Part shown: piece after piece, positions 1 to 8,774 of the stretch
How positions within the stretch are numbered: position 1 is the first letter of the stretch
How the letters are laid out: each line of letters begins with the position of its first letter
From: Candidatus Poribacteria bacterium
GTDB taxonomy: Bacteria; Poribacteria; WGA-4E; GCA-2687025
Assembly: GCA_018644665.1 (NCBI GenBank)
Contig: JABGQA010000155.1
Location: forward strand, 124,001-188,000
DNA: 64,000 nt
Reading direction: 5' to 3'
Notes under the pieces: generated by a model
The model's input: the letters and a program-made list of their open reading frames with translations, nothing else
Database searches by the model: none
Told to the model about the DNA's origin: nothing
Program-made: the position numbers and the translations under genes

Positions 1-2
1 TC

Positions 3-1580
3 TGGCACGCCACGGTGGAGCGGCGCGAGCCGGACTTCCCGGCGGGTCGTTACCTTCACTGGGATCTCCAGTCCTTCAATGAGGACGCGGCTCAGCAGTT
101 CCTCCCCCTCGACGTTGCCCCCGGAAGCTCCTACCTACAGGCGTGGTACGAGGCGAAGCTGCCCGAGGACGACGGGCCGATGTACGAAACCGCCAAGAAC
201 GCTCTGATGGGCGGGGAGTCCCGATACCGTCAGGAGTTCCGATGCCGCGATCGACACGGCGCCCTGAGGTGGTTGGAGGAGGATGTCTTCGTCGAGAAGC
301 TCGAGCCGGATCGCTGGCGCCTTGTGGGCGTGTGCACGGACATCACCGACCGGAAGGCATCTGAGCAGGAACTCCACGCGGCGAATGAACGGCTGGGAGA
401 AGCGGTTGACAAGCTCCGTCAGACACAGGAGCAGGCGCTACTGAACGAGCGACTGCGAGCGCTGGGGCACATGGCGAGCGGCATCGCGCACGACTTCAAC
501 AACGCCCTGACGCCGATTCTGGGATTCAGCGAGTTGCTCCTGACTCAGCCCGACGAACTGGAGGACACCGCCGTCGCGCGGGAGTACCTCGACATGATCC
601 ACACGACGGCCGAGGACGCGCGGCACATCGTCCGACGCCTGCGGGACTTCTACAGGGCCCGTGGCGATGACGAGGCGCACTCGCACCTCGACCTGCGTCA
701 GATTATCGCGGAGGCGATATCGCTGACTCAGCCCAAATGGAAGGACGAGGCGCAGGCGCTCGGCGCGTCGGTACGGGTCCACACGGATCTGGCGGACACA
801 CCGCACGTTCTGGGGGAGGCGTCGGAGCTTCGCGAGATGCTCACGAACCTCATCCTCAACGCATGTGACGCCATGCCAACGGGAGGCTCCATCACGATAC
901 GCACGTATGTCGAGACGGGCGCGGAGAGCACGCCTGCGATATGCCTGTCTATCCGCGACACCGGCATCGGCATGTCGGAGGAGGTGCGCAGACGCTGCCT
1001 GGAGCCGTTCTTCACGACGAAGAGCGCGCACGGCACCGGTCTGGGGCTCGCCATGGTGTACGGCATCCTACGGCGGCACGACGCAACGGTCGACATCGAG
1101 AGCGCCGAGGGGGTAGGCACCACGATCACGTTGAGCTTCCCCACGGCGTACGATGAGCTGCCGCGCGAGGACGAACCGACGCCTGCGCAGCCCGCCGCCC
1201 CGCTCCGGGTCCTCGTGGTGGACGACGAACCCGTCGTGCGGAAGCTGATCGGCGCGTATCTGGTCAGCGACGGGCACGGGGTCGTGTCCGTCAGCTCCGG
1301 TGAGGACGCGATCACGGAGTGCGAACGGCAGATGGTGGATCTCGTCGTCACCGACCGGGCGATGCCTGAAATGAGCGGCGACCGGCTGGCCGACATCATC
1401 AAGGAGCGGTTCCCCGGAACGCCGGTGGTCATGGTCACGGGATTCGGCCCGCTCATGCACCACCGACCGGAGAGCGTGGACGCCATCCTGGCGAAGCCGG
1501 TCACCCGCGGCGAACTGCAGGGCGCCATCGCCGAAGTAACTTCAGAGGATAGGCGCGAGGCGGGGTCGGAACATGGCTGA
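3..1580 (+). CDS. Hybrid sensor histidine kinase with receiver domain (5' truncated by window)
   Basis: The frame is open to the left edge of the window, so the true start probably lies outside; the first usable codon inside is GTG at 15. Counting from that GTG, residues 1-115 look like the end of a PAS fold ending in the PAC-like VGVCTDITDRK. A short coiled coil follows, then a HisKA dimerisation helix with the phospho-acceptor in GIAHDFNNALTPIL (His159). The HATPase_c domain shows an N-box (NLILNACDAM), DTGIGMS, FFTTK and GTGLGLAMVYGI. A CheY-like receiver occupies about 397-515 with phospho-acceptor Asp447 (VTDRAMPEMSG). No membrane segment is visible, so the retained part is cytoplasmic. 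Its stop overlaps the start of the next response regulator, so the two are probably co-translated and form one phosphorelay. The signal sensed is unknown. Family assignment is secure; only the N-terminus is missing. Confidence 0.93.
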   Translation, partial: WHATVERREPDFPAGRYLHWDLQSFNEDAAQQFLPLDVAPGSSYLQAWYEAKLPEDDGPMYETAKNALMGGESRYRQEFRCRDRHGALRWLEEDVFVEKLEPDRWRLVGVCTDITDRKASEQELHAANERLGEAVDKLRQTQEQALLNERLRALGHMASGIAHDFNNALTPILGFSELLLTQPDELEDTAVAREYLDMIHTTAEDARHIVRRLRDFYRARGDDEAHSHLDLRQIIAEAISLTQPKWKDEAQALGASVRVHTDLADTPHVLGEASELREMLTNLILNACDAMPTGGSITIRTYVETGAESTPAICLSIRDTGIGMSEEVRRRCLEPFFTTKSAHGTGLGLAMVYGILRRHDATVDIESAEGVGTTITLSFPTAYDELPREDEPTPAQPAAPLRVLVVDDEPVVRKLIGAYLVSDGHGVVSVSSGEDAITECERQMVDLVVTDRAMPEMSGDRLADIIKERFPGTPVVMVTGFGPLMHHRPESVDAILAKPVTRGELQGAIAEVTSEDRREAGSEHG

Positions 1581-2508
1581 CAGACGCACGATTCTCGTCG
1601 TGGACGATGACCGCCCGGTCCGCACGTTGGTCGCGCGCTTCCTCGGGAAGACCTACGACATCCGCGAGGCCGAAGACGGCGAGGAGGCATGGGCGATAAT
1701 CCAGTCCGAAGACACTGCGCCCGACCTGGTTATCACGGACATCAGAATGCCGCGAACCGACGGCGTGACGCTTCTCGCGCGCATCCGCGAGGAGTACCCC
1801 GACATCGGCGTCGTGATGATGAGTGGCACCGACACCGTGTCCGCCGCCGTGCGAACGATGCGCCTTGGAGCGGTGGACTATGTCGTGAAGCCGTTCCCGT
1901 CCCTCGACGAGCTGGCCATCATCGTCGAGCGCTATTTCGAACGGCAGAGCGTGGAGCACACGCTCGCCGAATATGTGCGACTTCACCGGGAGATGACGAC
2001 GCACCTCAAAGTGCGCACGTTCCTGTGCGTAGATGTCGTGGGATCGGGGCGGATGAAGGATGGGCAAGATCCGTTCCTCGTACAGTTCTCCTTCGCGGAA
2101 TACCACCGGTACGTCCAGACCACGGTCGAGTCTCACAACGGCGCCGTCCACAGCACCGCCGGAGACGGGGTGATGTGCCTGTTCCCGTCGGCACAGGACG
2201 CGGTCGACGCGGGGATCGCGCTCTACGGAGCCCTGCCAGACTTCAACCGGGAGACGAACCGACTGGCTGCTCCGTTTACGCTTCGCGGCGGCGCTCACAC
2301 GGGTCCTGTCGTCATCGACGAGGCCGGCCGCGTGAGCGAGATGTTCTCCGCGGCGCTGGACATCACGGGACATCTACAGAAGCAGGCCGAGCCCGACCGC
2401 TTCGAAATCAGCCACGAGACGTGGAATGCCATCTCGAACGCGGATTGCTTTGCGGCTACGGGTAGGGAGGTGGATGGCGTCGACGTGTATCGCTACTCGC
2501 CCGAATAG
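1573..2508 (+). CDS. Response regulator with degenerate class III nucleotide-cyclase-like output domain
   Basis: An ATG overlaps the stop of the upstream hybrid kinase by 8 nt. Residues 5-125 form a receiver domain with acidic DD near the N-terminus, phospho-acceptor Asp56 (LVITDIRMPRTDG) and the conserved Lys in VVKPFPS. The C-terminal half (about 148-308) resembles the class III adenylate/guanylate cyclase homology domain. The two metal-binding Asp positions are present (FLCVDVVGSGRMK and STAGDGVMCLF). The position of the usual VNxAAR transition-state motif reads ALDITGHLQKQA, so the catalytic Asn and Arg appear replaced by Asp and His. The domain may therefore bind nucleotide or act as a protein-interaction output rather than make cAMP. 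This reading rests on eye alignment. Confidence 0.88.
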   Translation: MADRRTILVVDDDRPVRTLVARFLGKTYDIREAEDGEEAWAIIQSEDTAPDLVITDIRMPRTDGVTLLARIREEYPDIGVVMMSGTDTVSAAVRTMRLGAVDYVVKPFPSLDELAIIVERYFERQSVEHTLAEYVRLHREMTTHLKVRTFLCVDVVGSGRMKDGQDPFLVQFSFAEYHRYVQTTVESHNGAVHSTAGDGVMCLFPSAQDAVDAGIALYGALPDFNRETNRLAAPFTLRGGAHTGPVVIDEAGRVSEMFSAALDITGHLQKQAEPDRFEISHETWNAISNADCFAATGREVDGVDVYRYSPE

Positions 2509-3159
2509 ACGACGAGCCTATGTGCCGGCCGGGAACTCGGCCGTTGGACAGCCACGGTCCCGCGGCACGGGAACACGCGAGAACGCGGGCGTCCCTCTTC
2601 GTGCTGTCCTCGGGTACTCTGGCGTGCGATGGGCCGCCGCGGGTGGTCTGTGGCGTCTTCCGGCTTCCTGCCCGACTCCCACGGACACGCACGCCGCATT
2701 GACTCGCGAATTCTGCTGGCGGCCCGGCAGTTTCTCCGGGGGCGGTGGTGATCGTTGGGCCCATTGGGAGTGAATGCCGAGATGGGTATTGGCTGCCGAC
2801 CGCCAGACTCGGCGCTCGCCCGAGAACGCCACCCCGAACGGCGTCACGCGGCGGGATCCGGGAGACGGACAGAACCCGCGCTATTCTGATGTACGGGACC
2901 GCGGCTGGGAAGCTGGGCCCGATCATGCCGTCCATCGAACCCGCGATCGCTGTGCCGAGCCTTATCGCGGGAACGGCCCGCGCGACTATGGCGAAGACGA
3001 GCATCACGGGCGGTATCGTGTACGTGCGTCGGCTCCGTCGAGGCCAGACGACAGATGGCGGCGATTAGCCGGCACCCGTGCCTCAGCGGCGCCATCGTTC
3101 CGCTTGTTTGCTCGCGACTCTCCCATCCGATGCGCGCGACTTGCACGGAGGCGTTTCCC
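2509..3159. other. Intergenic stretch without a convincing gene
   Basis: About 650 bases separate the response regulator from the next small gene. Open frames occur on both strands, but their translations are Arg/Pro-rich and low in recognisable motifs, as expected from high-GC DNA. A weak CGGCCG-containing dyad follows the regulator stop near 2526-2545. I see no RNA gene or mobile element. Confidence 0.5.
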
Positions 3160-3447
3160 ATGGACGTGGGGTACCTGAAGGTGATCGGGGTCCTCGCTCT
3201 CGTCGCCGTCGGTCTGTTCGCCCTCGACCGGCTCGGGCTGTGGCTGGAACGCCGCGGCTGGCTGTACTATCGCAAGACGGAGGGCCGAGGGGGAAGCATC
3301 GGCAACGCGCTCGTGGGGATGCAGTCCCTCGTGGAGCCGGATAAGCGCCACGTGCAGGAGATCAAGACACAGCGACCGGCCACGCAACGTGAGGGTGAAG
3401 AGGGAAGCGGCTCACGGTCGGCTGGGCCGTCCACCCTTGATGAATGA
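3160..3447 (+). CDS. Small single-pass membrane protein, unknown function
   Basis: I chose the ATG at 3160 because a GGAG-type ribosome site lies at about 3147 and the protein then begins directly with a hydrophobic helix (VIGVLALVAVGLFALDRLGL, residues 6-25). An open frame extends further upstream but its translation looks non-coding. After the helix comes an aromatic/basic segment (LERRGWLYYRKTEGRGGS) and a polar tail rich in Lys, Glu and Ser. The topology is probably one N-terminal anchor with a cytoplasmic tail. I do not recognise an experimentally characterised family. No operon partner is evident: the regulator ends 650 bases upstream and the ankyrin gene starts 247 bases downstream. 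Confidence 0.6.
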   Translation: MDVGYLKVIGVLALVAVGLFALDRLGLWLERRGWLYYRKTEGRGGSIGNALVGMQSLVEPDKRHVQEIKTQRPATQREGEEGSGSRSAGPSTLDE

Positions 3448-3694
3448 CCCAGCGTCAGCGGGCCCGACTCACGAACCTGCCGGCGTCTCCGTCCGCGCCA
3501 GCAGGTCGGGCCACGCAGGCCGGCCCCGTCCTTGGTCGCACACGCGCTACCTGCATCCTCGGTCGCGCGGCGCGCGTATTGGATGTGGCGGACGTTGACG
3601 CCACTCGTGTTCGGTACGCATCGCCTACAGGCAGCCCGCGCTGCTCTCTCCGCCGTGGTCGGCGGGGAAGGCCATCGCTCGAAGGATAAGGAAC

Positions 3695-4975
3695 ATGACG
3701 ACTCCCCTGGATCAGTTCAAGGCGGCGATTGCGGCCGCAGACGTGACTGCCGTCGGCGCGGCGTTGACCCATGCCGAGGTCCGCGACGCGATCGACGACG
3801 GCATGTTCGGGTATGGGCGCCCGGCGCTACTCGAGGCGCGCGCTCCCGAGATGGTGGATGCGCTGCTCGGCGCTGGCGCCGATATCGGCAAGATGAGCGA
3901 GTTCTGGGCGCGGGGCTTCTGGCTCGACGAGGTACCTACGGATGTGGCCGAGCATCTGCTGGCGAACGGGGCCGTTCCCACGGTGCACGCCGCGGCGGCC
4001 CTCGGGCTTGCCGATGTCGTTCGCGAACTGCTGGATGCCGATGCGAACCTGCTGGAGGCGCCGGGTGGGGACGGCGGGACGCCGCTCCACTTCGCCCGCA
4101 CGGTCGAGGTAGCGACGTTGCTGATGGATCGAGGGGCGAACCTCGATCCGCGCGACGGAGACCATAGTTCGACGCCGGCGCAATGGCGTATCAAGGTGTC
4201 GCCTGATGTCACGCGGCTTCTCTTGGACCGGGGCGCCGAATTGGACGTCTTTCTCGCCGCAGGACTTGGCGATCTCGAACTGGCGCAAAGAGCCGTTGCA
4301 GAGGACCCGGAGTGTGTCACCTATCGACTCGGCGTGAACACCAGCCCGTTCCCGGGGATCGGGTTCGACGGCGGCGGGTCGATAATGCAGTGGACCCTCG
4401 CGTTCAACCTGGCGCCGCAGGAAGTGGCGATGAAGCGCGGGCATCGGGATGTCTACGAGTTGCTCATGCAGTCCACGCCGCCAAAGCACCAGCTCAAGAT
4501 CGCGTGCATGGTGACGGATCGCGAACTTGCGATGTCGTTGCTGGAGTCACATCCGAACCTTGTCGACGAGTTCGACGATGAGGACCGGATGCTACTGGCC
4601 AAGGCGTGCTGGGAGACGAACAACGACACCGAGGCCATACGCCTCATGCTCGAATGCGGGTTCCCGGTGGGCATTCGAGAGCACAACCACGGGTATTCGC
4701 CGCTCCACAACGCAGCCTGGAGCGGCAACGCGGAAGTCGTCCGCCTATTGCTGCAGCACGGGCATCCAGCCGATATGATCGACCCCGCATACAACTCGTC
4801 TGCCGCGGGGTACGCGATACACAGCGCCGTCGAGGCGCGTAAGTACGAGGATGCCGACTACGGGGGCGTCATCGACGCGTTGATCCAGGCAGGCCTGGAC
4901 GACTGTCTGTCGGGCTACCCGGTCGGCCATGAGGCCATCGACGCTGTGATGAAGAAGCATCTGGACGCGAGGTAG
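3695..4975 (+). CDS. Ankyrin-repeat protein
   Basis: The 426-aa protein starts at an ATG preceded by AAGGATAAGGA. It is almost wholly ankyrin-like, with repeated GA-x-LLxxGA and TPLHxA elements (GGTPLHFARTVEVATLLMDR, YSPLHNAAWSGNAEVVRLLL). In the middle is a segment with the motif DxxHxSTPAQW followed by TRLLLDRGAELDVFLAAGLGD. The ankyrin protein at 45244-46797 shares this motif, which places both in one family of large bacterial ankyrin proteins. No signal peptide or transmembrane helix is seen, so it is likely cytosolic and acts by protein binding. Partners are unknown and neighbours give no clue. Confidence 0.88.
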   Translation: MTTPLDQFKAAIAAADVTAVGAALTHAEVRDAIDDGMFGYGRPALLEARAPEMVDALLGAGADIGKMSEFWARGFWLDEVPTDVAEHLLANGAVPTVHAAAALGLADVVRELLDADANLLEAPGGDGGTPLHFARTVEVATLLMDRGANLDPRDGDHSSTPAQWRIKVSPDVTRLLLDRGAELDVFLAAGLGDLELAQRAVAEDPECVTYRLGVNTSPFPGIGFDGGGSIMQWTLAFNLAPQEVAMKRGHRDVYELLMQSTPPKHQLKIACMVTDRELAMSLLESHPNLVDEFDDEDRMLLAKACWETNNDTEAIRLMLECGFPVGIREHNHGYSPLHNAAWSGNAEVVRLLLQHGHPADMIDPAYNSSAAGYAIHSAVEARKYEDADYGGVIDALIQAGLDDCLSGYPVGHEAIDAVMKKHLDAR

Positions 4976-5012
4976 AACGACCGCGGCCGCCTTCGTCGTG
5001 GAGGCATCGCTG

Positions 5013-5843
5013 TCAGCGCAGGCGGGCAAGGAAAGCCGCGGTGACGGCGGCGTGGAAGCTCGCGGGCGTCCACCCGACGCCCGCCTCTGACTCGATGTCA
5101 CGCGCGCTGATCGCCTCGACGAGATAGGGCTCGAGCGGGAGGTGGCCCCGGACCTCTATCAGGTGCGCGCCGTCGCGTTCCCCCAGCCCCGCGCGTATCA
5201 GCTCGCGGTTGTCGAAGTAGAGGCACACCCCCGGCTCGTGTGGCGCGTCCTCATCCGTGATGATGCGACCCGCCCGTCGTGATGCCACCACGTGCTCGCC
5301 GCCCACGCGCTCCATCGACCCGAGCATGACATATTCTGCGTAATCCGCCGGCTCGCCCAACACGCGGAAACCGAGATCGTCCGGCGTGGCGCCCTCGGCA
5401 GTGAGCAGAGCGGACGACTTGAGGGCGCCGTCCTCGCGGATCCTTGCCCACGCGTCGAGATCCGTGGAATGCGTCACCCATTGAGGATCGGGGTCGCGGA
5501 CGACATGCGGAGGCGGGGTCCGGGCGAGCGCATCGCTAACGAAAGTGTCCCCGTCGATGTCCGGCGGCACGCACAGCAGCACCGCGCGGCCGTGGCGGGT
5601 CTCGTAGCGAAACAGGTCGGCAAGGCGGGACTTGAGGTCAGGAACGTCGCGGTCCCACCGGACGGAGAACATGCCGCGCGGCGTGGATCCCGTGAACATC
5701 CACCCGCGCCGCTTGTCCTCTACCTCGGCGTGCGTCCATCCGCCCGGGGAGTCGTGTTCCCCGGCGTATGGATTCGGGTCGGTGGCAGACCAGCCGGGTG
5801 GCGCGAAGCGGCACACTACTCCCCGATGGCCCGGTGTCACCAT
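5013..5843 (-). CDS. Hypothetical protein, possible ADP-ribosyltransferase-like fold
   Basis: This is a soluble 276-aa protein with an aromatic- and Pro-rich N-terminal part. The C-terminal part contains WVTHSTDLDAWARIREDG, then VVASRRAGRIIT, VCLYFDNRELIRAG, HLIEVRGHLPLEPY and VEAISARDI. The His-Ser/Thr-x(n)-Ile-x3-Gly pattern followed by beta strands is reminiscent of the ADP-ribosyltransferase-like fold seen in DarT and RNA 2'-phosphotransferase relatives. I could not identify a full catalytic set, so the fold is a guess. It is convergent with the ankyrin gene (37 bases between stops) and lies upstream of the LamG gene on the same strand (43 bases from the end of this gene's start side to its upstream neighbour is not an operon arrangement I can prove). 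Confidence 0.55.
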   Translation of the reverse strand: MVTPGHRGVVCRFAPPGWSATDPNPYAGEHDSPGGWTHAEVEDKRRGWMFTGSTPRGMFSVRWDRDVPDLKSRLADLFRYETRHGRAVLLCVPPDIDGDTFVSDALARTPPPHVVRDPDPQWVTHSTDLDAWARIREDGALKSSALLTAEGATPDDLGFRVLGEPADYAEYVMLGSMERVGGEHVVASRRAGRIITDEDAPHEPGVCLYFDNRELIRAGLGERDGAHLIEVRGHLPLEPYLVEAISARDIESEAGVGWTPASFHAAVTAAFLARLR

Positions 5844-5886
5844 TGGCAGTTAAGCCTGTCCCGTCTTTGCGGCGCCTGTCGGGGCT

Positions 5887-6687
5887 CTACTGCCTGCCCT
5901 TCAGCGTTCCCCACTGCGTGGCGAGCTTGCCCTTCGAATCGACCGCCAGGAACTCCTCGATCCCGGCATCCATCAGCCCGGCGATCTCATCTCCGTCGAG
6001 CCCACGGCGTAGGATGATCACCTCGTCGAGCGATCCGATCAGCCATCGGTCCAGGTGGCTCATCATGTGGAGCGGGGCCGCCCCGGTGCCCACATCGAAG
6101 CCAGCGTCGTCCTTGGTGGCCTCCTCTACGCCGTCCACATAGAAGCGAATCGTGTCGCCCAGTCTCGTTCCCGCGAGGTGATGCCAGGCGCCGTCATTCA
6201 CGAGCGGCCCGCCGGCGATGTGGTGGCTCGCGCCTCCTGCGTCCCGCAGGAACAGGCTCGCGCTCCCGTCCAACGACTTGCCCTGGTTGGCGTAGTACAG
6301 CGCCCACCAGGGATTGACCCCTGCGGGCTGGTAGTTCTTGGCGACGACCATCGGCGGATCGCCCGCCGCCATGTCGGTTCGAAGCCACGTCGCTACCGTG
6401 AAGTCCGTGCCTTCCGGGAAGTGCAGGCTGGGGTCGTCCTCGACAGAAACCCACGATTCGTCACCCTCGAACAGCAACGCGCCGCCGAACTTCCCGTCGC
6501 CGACCCACGTCACGTTGCCGATGGCTTCCCCATCATTGCCGGCGTCCGACGAATCCAACGTGGCGTCGCTTTCGTCGTCGAACAGCCACGCTCCGACGAG
6601 ATCATCGTCCGTCAACGACGCCCCAGAACCTACGCGCGCGCCGATCGCGAGGATTCCAACCACACAGAACAGAGTTCGTATCCGCAT
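5887..6687 (-). CDS. Secreted LamG-domain protein with C-terminal tag
   Basis: I chose the start at 6687 because GGGAG lies seven bases upstream and the protein then begins with a classical signal peptide (MRIRTLFCVVGILAIGARVGSG). The mature part is one LamG/concanavalin A-like jelly roll: LVGAWLFDDES, DFTVATWLRTD, DGAWHHLAGTR, IRFYVDGVEEA and GSLDEVIILRRGL are the typical landmarks. It probably binds glycans outside the cell. The last residues (AVDSKGKLATQWGTLKGRQ) match a tail shared by three other secreted proteins in this window (13830-14615, 25423-26049, 26259-26885), which may be an export or anchoring signal. The longer open frame upstream of the signal peptide looks non-coding. Confidence 0.85.
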   Translation of the reverse strand: MRIRTLFCVVGILAIGARVGSGASLTDDDLVGAWLFDDESDATLDSSDAGNDGEAIGNVTWVGDGKFGGALLFEGDESWVSVEDDPSLHFPEGTDFTVATWLRTDMAAGDPPMVVAKNYQPAGVNPWWALYYANQGKSLDGSASLFLRDAGGASHHIAGGPLVNDGAWHHLAGTRLGDTIRFYVDGVEEATKDDAGFDVGTGAAPLHMMSHLDRWLIGSLDEVIILRRGLDGDEIAGLMDAGIEEFLAVDSKGKLATQWGTLKGRQ

Positions 6688-6826
6688 CAGGCATCTCCCT
6701 TCGACTTCCCATGCACGCGCCGCCGGGGACGGCCGCGCGTAGGACGTTCGCCCCTTCGATGATAAGCGCCGAGGCGAGGACCTGCAATCGACAGCGTTCT
6801 CTACATGCCGGCTCTCTGCGTGAAGT

Positions 6827-6859
6827 TTAGTTGCCACTAAGTTTCGAGTGCGGTATGCT
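6827..6859 (+). promoter_or_regulatory. Sigma-70-type promoter with overlapping dyad upstream of the metal-efflux operon
   Basis: A -35-like TTGCCA (6831-6836) and a -10-like TATGCT (6854-6859) are separated by exactly 17 bases, ahead of the efflux genes. The inverted repeat TTAGT-TGCC-ACTAA (6827-6840) overlaps the -35 box, where a repressor operator would sit. No regulator gene lies next to it, so the repressor is unknown. Confidence 0.6.
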
Positions 6860-6902
6860 CTCCGCACAGTTCCGTGTTCATTGCTGAGGCGACGCCAAGT
6901 CG

Positions 6903-7307
6903 ATGTCCCGTCGTGTTCCCATGCGCGTGAACGTATGGCTGCTCGCGCCACTGCTGTTGGCGCAGTTGTCGCTTCCTACGGTCGTGCTGTGCCGTGGATC
7001 GGACGGGCACGTCGCGCTCGAATGGAGCCACGAAGGGCAGTGCGCGCCCGAGTCGCGGACATCCGGCCGCGTCGAAATCGTGGATCGTGGACACTGTGGC
7101 GAGTGCATCGACTCCCTCGTCTTCATCGACGATCCCGCGAGGCGCTCGCACGGGTCGTCGCACGAGATCGCCCCGCCGACCCCGACGATGGCAGCCGACT
7201 CGCTGTCGGCCCATACGACTTCGACACGTCCGAACGCGCACGCCCGGCATCGGTCCATGGCACCGATCTCGCCCGTCCTCCTGCGCTCCGTTGTCCTGCT
7301 GATATAG
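6903..7307 (+). CDS. Small secreted Cys/His-containing protein heading the metal-efflux operon
   Basis: The 134-aa protein starts either at ATG 6903 or at ATG 6921; no ribosome site is decisive. It has an N-terminal signal sequence (MRVNVWLLAPLLLAQLSLPTVVLC). After cleavage it shows GHVALEWSHEGQCAPE and HCGECIDS, with several His and Cys residues that could bind a soft metal such as copper or silver. The C-terminal part is polar and low in complexity, ending in a short hydrophobic stretch. It directly precedes the outer-membrane factor gene (54 bases) and is driven by the same promoter. A periplasmic metal-binding accessory role is therefore reasonable inference; no named family is claimed. 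Confidence 0.7.
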   Translation: MSRRVPMRVNVWLLAPLLLAQLSLPTVVLCRGSDGHVALEWSHEGQCAPESRTSGRVEIVDRGHCGECIDSLVFIDDPARRSHGSSHEIAPPTPTMAADSLSAHTTSTRPNAHARHRSMAPISPVLLRSVVLLI

Positions 7308-7361
7308 GCCTGCTCCACGCTGAGCGTCCGTTCACGACTGTGCTCAACGTCGGAGTGTGTC

Positions 7362-8750
7362 ATGCGTACGTACCCTCGCGCGAAGTGCGCCGCCATCGCG
7401 CTGCTCGCGGTGGCCCTCGGTTGCTCGTCGTCACCAAAACACGACTATCTCTGGCGCTCGGCGCGCCCGCTTGGAGCTGAGGCCACCGCGGCTCGGCCGC
7501 CGCTCGATCCGGCCCCTGCGGTACCTTCGTCCGAAGCTGAGGCCGCCGTCGAGGCGCCGGCCTCCCTGACGCTGGACGCCGCCGTCGGCCTGGCGCTTGC
7601 TGGTAGTCCCGAACTGGCTGCCGCCGGATGGGACGTGCGCGTCGCGGAGGCCGCGGCGTGGCAGGCGGGTTTCCGCTCGAATCCCGAGATCGCGATCGAA
7701 AGCGAGAAGATACTCGGGTCGGGTGGGCGGAGCGGCTTCGACTCGGCCGCGGCGTCGATGACCCTGGAGTACACGCTCCCCTTGGGCGGCAAGCGCGGGA
7801 AGCGCGTCAGTGCCGCAGACGCGCAGGGCCGTCTGATGGCGTGGGACTACGAAGCGGCGCGCCTCGACATCTACACGGACACGCGGAAGGCGTTCCTCGC
7901 GGCCGTCGTTGCGCAGGAACGCGAGGCGCTCGCTGTGCGGACGGTCGAGTTGGCGGTTGGCGCGCTGGATACCGTGACCGCACAGGTCGCCGCCGGCCGG
8001 TCGCCTGCGATCGAGCGCACGCGCGCGGAAATGGCCGTCGTAGAGGCGGAGAGCGTCCTGCGGACATCCGGCAACGCCGTGAGCGCGTCGTACAGCGCGC
8101 TGGCGGCTCGGTGGGGCGCGACCGTCGTGAACTTCGAGCGGGTGGACGGGGCGTTGACCCCGCCGGTCGAGCCGCCGCCCGCCGCCGAGGCGAGGAACGG
8201 CTTGGCACAGGCCCCCGCTCTCGCGCGTTACAGCGACGCCCTCGACGCCCTCGACTCCGCCGTCGCTGTCGCCGACGCGGAAGGGGCGCCGGACATCGGC
8301 GTGGGCGTCGGCGGCCAGTACTCCCGCGACGTGAAGGAGCGGTCGTTCCTCATCGAACTGGGCATCCCACTGCCGGTGTTCGACACGAACCAGGGAGGCG
8401 TGGCCGAGGCGCGGGCCGCCGCGGCGAAGGGGCGGATGGAATTGCGCCACGCCCTGGCAACGACACACGCGACGTTCGAGCGGGCCTACTCCGACCTCCT
8501 GTCCGCATATCACGAAGCGGTGACGACGCGCGACGAACTCATGCCGCGCGCTCAGGAACTCCTCGACAAGACGATGGCCGGCTACAAGGCGGGGAAGTTC
8601 CGCTACTTCGACGCGCTGGCGGCGCAGGAGGAGTTCGTCGAGACGCAGGAGGCCGACCTCCAGGCGCGGGCGGCGTACGCGATGGCGCTCGCGGAGGTCG
8701 AGCGACTCATCGCCCGAGAGCTTCACGACACGGAATCGGCTGCGGAATAA
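7362..8750 (+). CDS. TolC/CusC-family outer-membrane efflux lipoprotein
   Basis: The 462-aa outer-membrane factor has a lipoprotein signal (AVALGCSSS, lipid-modified Cys21), then a short Pro/Ala-rich linker and the duplicated TolC-type alpha-barrel helices. Landmarks are LTLDAAVGLALAGSPELAAA near the start of the first repeat and GIPLPVFDTNQGGVAEARA at the start of the second. It forms the outer-membrane channel of the tripartite pump encoded with the adaptor (24 bases downstream) and the RND pump. It resembles CusC/CzcC more than drug-efflux TolC because of this gene order. Substrate specificity cannot be read from this subunit. Confidence 0.9.
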   Translation: MRTYPRAKCAAIALLAVALGCSSSPKHDYLWRSARPLGAEATAARPPLDPAPAVPSSEAEAAVEAPASLTLDAAVGLALAGSPELAAAGWDVRVAEAAAWQAGFRSNPEIAIESEKILGSGGRSGFDSAAASMTLEYTLPLGGKRGKRVSAADAQGRLMAWDYEAARLDIYTDTRKAFLAAVVAQEREALAVRTVELAVGALDTVTAQVAAGRSPAIERTRAEMAVVEAESVLRTSGNAVSASYSALAARWGATVVNFERVDGALTPPVEPPPAAEARNGLAQAPALARYSDALDALDSAVAVADAEGAPDIGVGVGGQYSRDVKERSFLIELGIPLPVFDTNQGGVAEARAAAAKGRMELRHALATTHATFERAYSDLLSAYHEAVTTRDELMPRAQELLDKTMAGYKAGKFRYFDALAAQEEFVETQEADLQARAAYAMALAEVERLIARELHDTESAAE

Positions 8751-8774
8751 GCGCAGGAAGAGGATAGGGAACCG

